Source: Haladaptatus sp. DYF46
Lineage (GTDB): Archaea; Halobacteriota; Halobacteria; Halobacteriales; Haladaptataceae
Assembly: GCF_021083305.1 (NCBI RefSeq)
Contig: NZ_JAJFAY010000005.1
Span: 303,944-367,943, forward strand
Length of the DNA stretch: 64,000 bases
Direction: 5' to 3'
The position numbers and the translations under genes are program-made. This document shows positions 63,855-64,000 of this stretch, one piece after another; position 1 is the first letter of the stretch, and every line of letters starts with the position of its first letter. Below the pieces are notes generated by a model. It was not told the origin of the DNA. It did not search any database and worked only from the letters and a program-made list of their open reading frames with translations.

Positions 63855-64000
63855 ACACCTGGACCTGTCGAAGTCACCAACGAGAGCCACGAGAACCCCG
63901 CAGCCCACCAGTACACCGTCTCCATCGACGACGTGACCGAAGACCTGATGGCCTGTACCTGCCCGAACCACGTCCACCGGAACGCCTTCTGCAAACACAT
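63855..64000 (+). pseudogene. Partial second copy of the SWIM gene, runs off the window
   Basis: The frame encodes GPVEVTNESHENPAAHQYTV then DLMACTCPNHVHRNAFCKHM, about 90% identical in DNA to 62705-62845. Upstream it has no start codon before a stop at about 63795, so the copy is 5'-truncated or fused to unrelated sequence. The 3' end is outside the window. Confidence 0.7.

Overview
The window comes from a halophilic archaeon (class Halobacteria). The predicted proteins are strongly acidic, the coding GC is high, and several genes carry archaeal TATA boxes about 25-30 nt upstream of leaderless starts. Twin-arginine lipoprotein signals, an Orc1/Cdc6 initiator, a HalOD1 domain and haloarchaeal-type IS elements also fit. 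No rRNA, tRNA or CRISPR array was seen.

Bases 1 to about 28,400 form a dense catabolic island. It has a FAD aromatic-ring monooxygenase, three acyl/aryl-CoA ligases, a hot-dog thioesterase, gentisate 1,2-dioxygenase, a fumarylacetoacetase-family hydrolase, an ADP-forming acyl-CoA synthetase in two subunits, a 2-oxoacid dehydrogenase E1 alpha/beta pair, two IclR regulators and a UbiA-like membrane protein. A tightly overlapping operon follows (HAD/enoyl-CoA hydratase fusion, thiolase, DUF35 protein, CoA ligase). A complete LivKHMGF-type ABC importer diverges from it. Read together, this looks like import and CoA-activation of an aromatic or aryl-alkanoic acid, side-chain beta-oxidation, and ring cleavage through gentisate.

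Bases 28,400 to 37,400 are a decayed region. They contain a nearly complete IS6-type element with a perfect 8-bp target duplication but a broken transposase, two relics of one DDE transposase, further IS6 fragments, small membrane proteins and pseudogenes. Embedded in it is a DUF211 / VIT1-like pair, and just beyond lies a sodium:calcium antiporter.

Bases 39,000 to 50,000 look like a replicon-maintenance module. A ParA operon is bracketed by arrays of 9-bp repeats, one of which overlaps the start of parA. It is followed by an AbiE-like toxin-antitoxin pair with a frameshifted toxin, an orc1/cdc6 gene flanked by ORB-like repeats, and several small HTH and zinc-ribbon genes.

Bases 50,000 to 64,000 are accessory. 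They carry a RecA-like / coiled-coil / family B polymerase triad in which the polymerase lacks a motif C aspartate and is cut by a TnpB fragment. Next come CBS-domain proteins, a Fic/Doc module, an exporter, and VapBC lying between two copies of a SWIM zinc-finger gene. Many gene remnants are scattered through it. A 19-bp palindrome, consensus GTTAGTATA-N-TATACTAAC, recurs at five sites between 40 and 60 kb.
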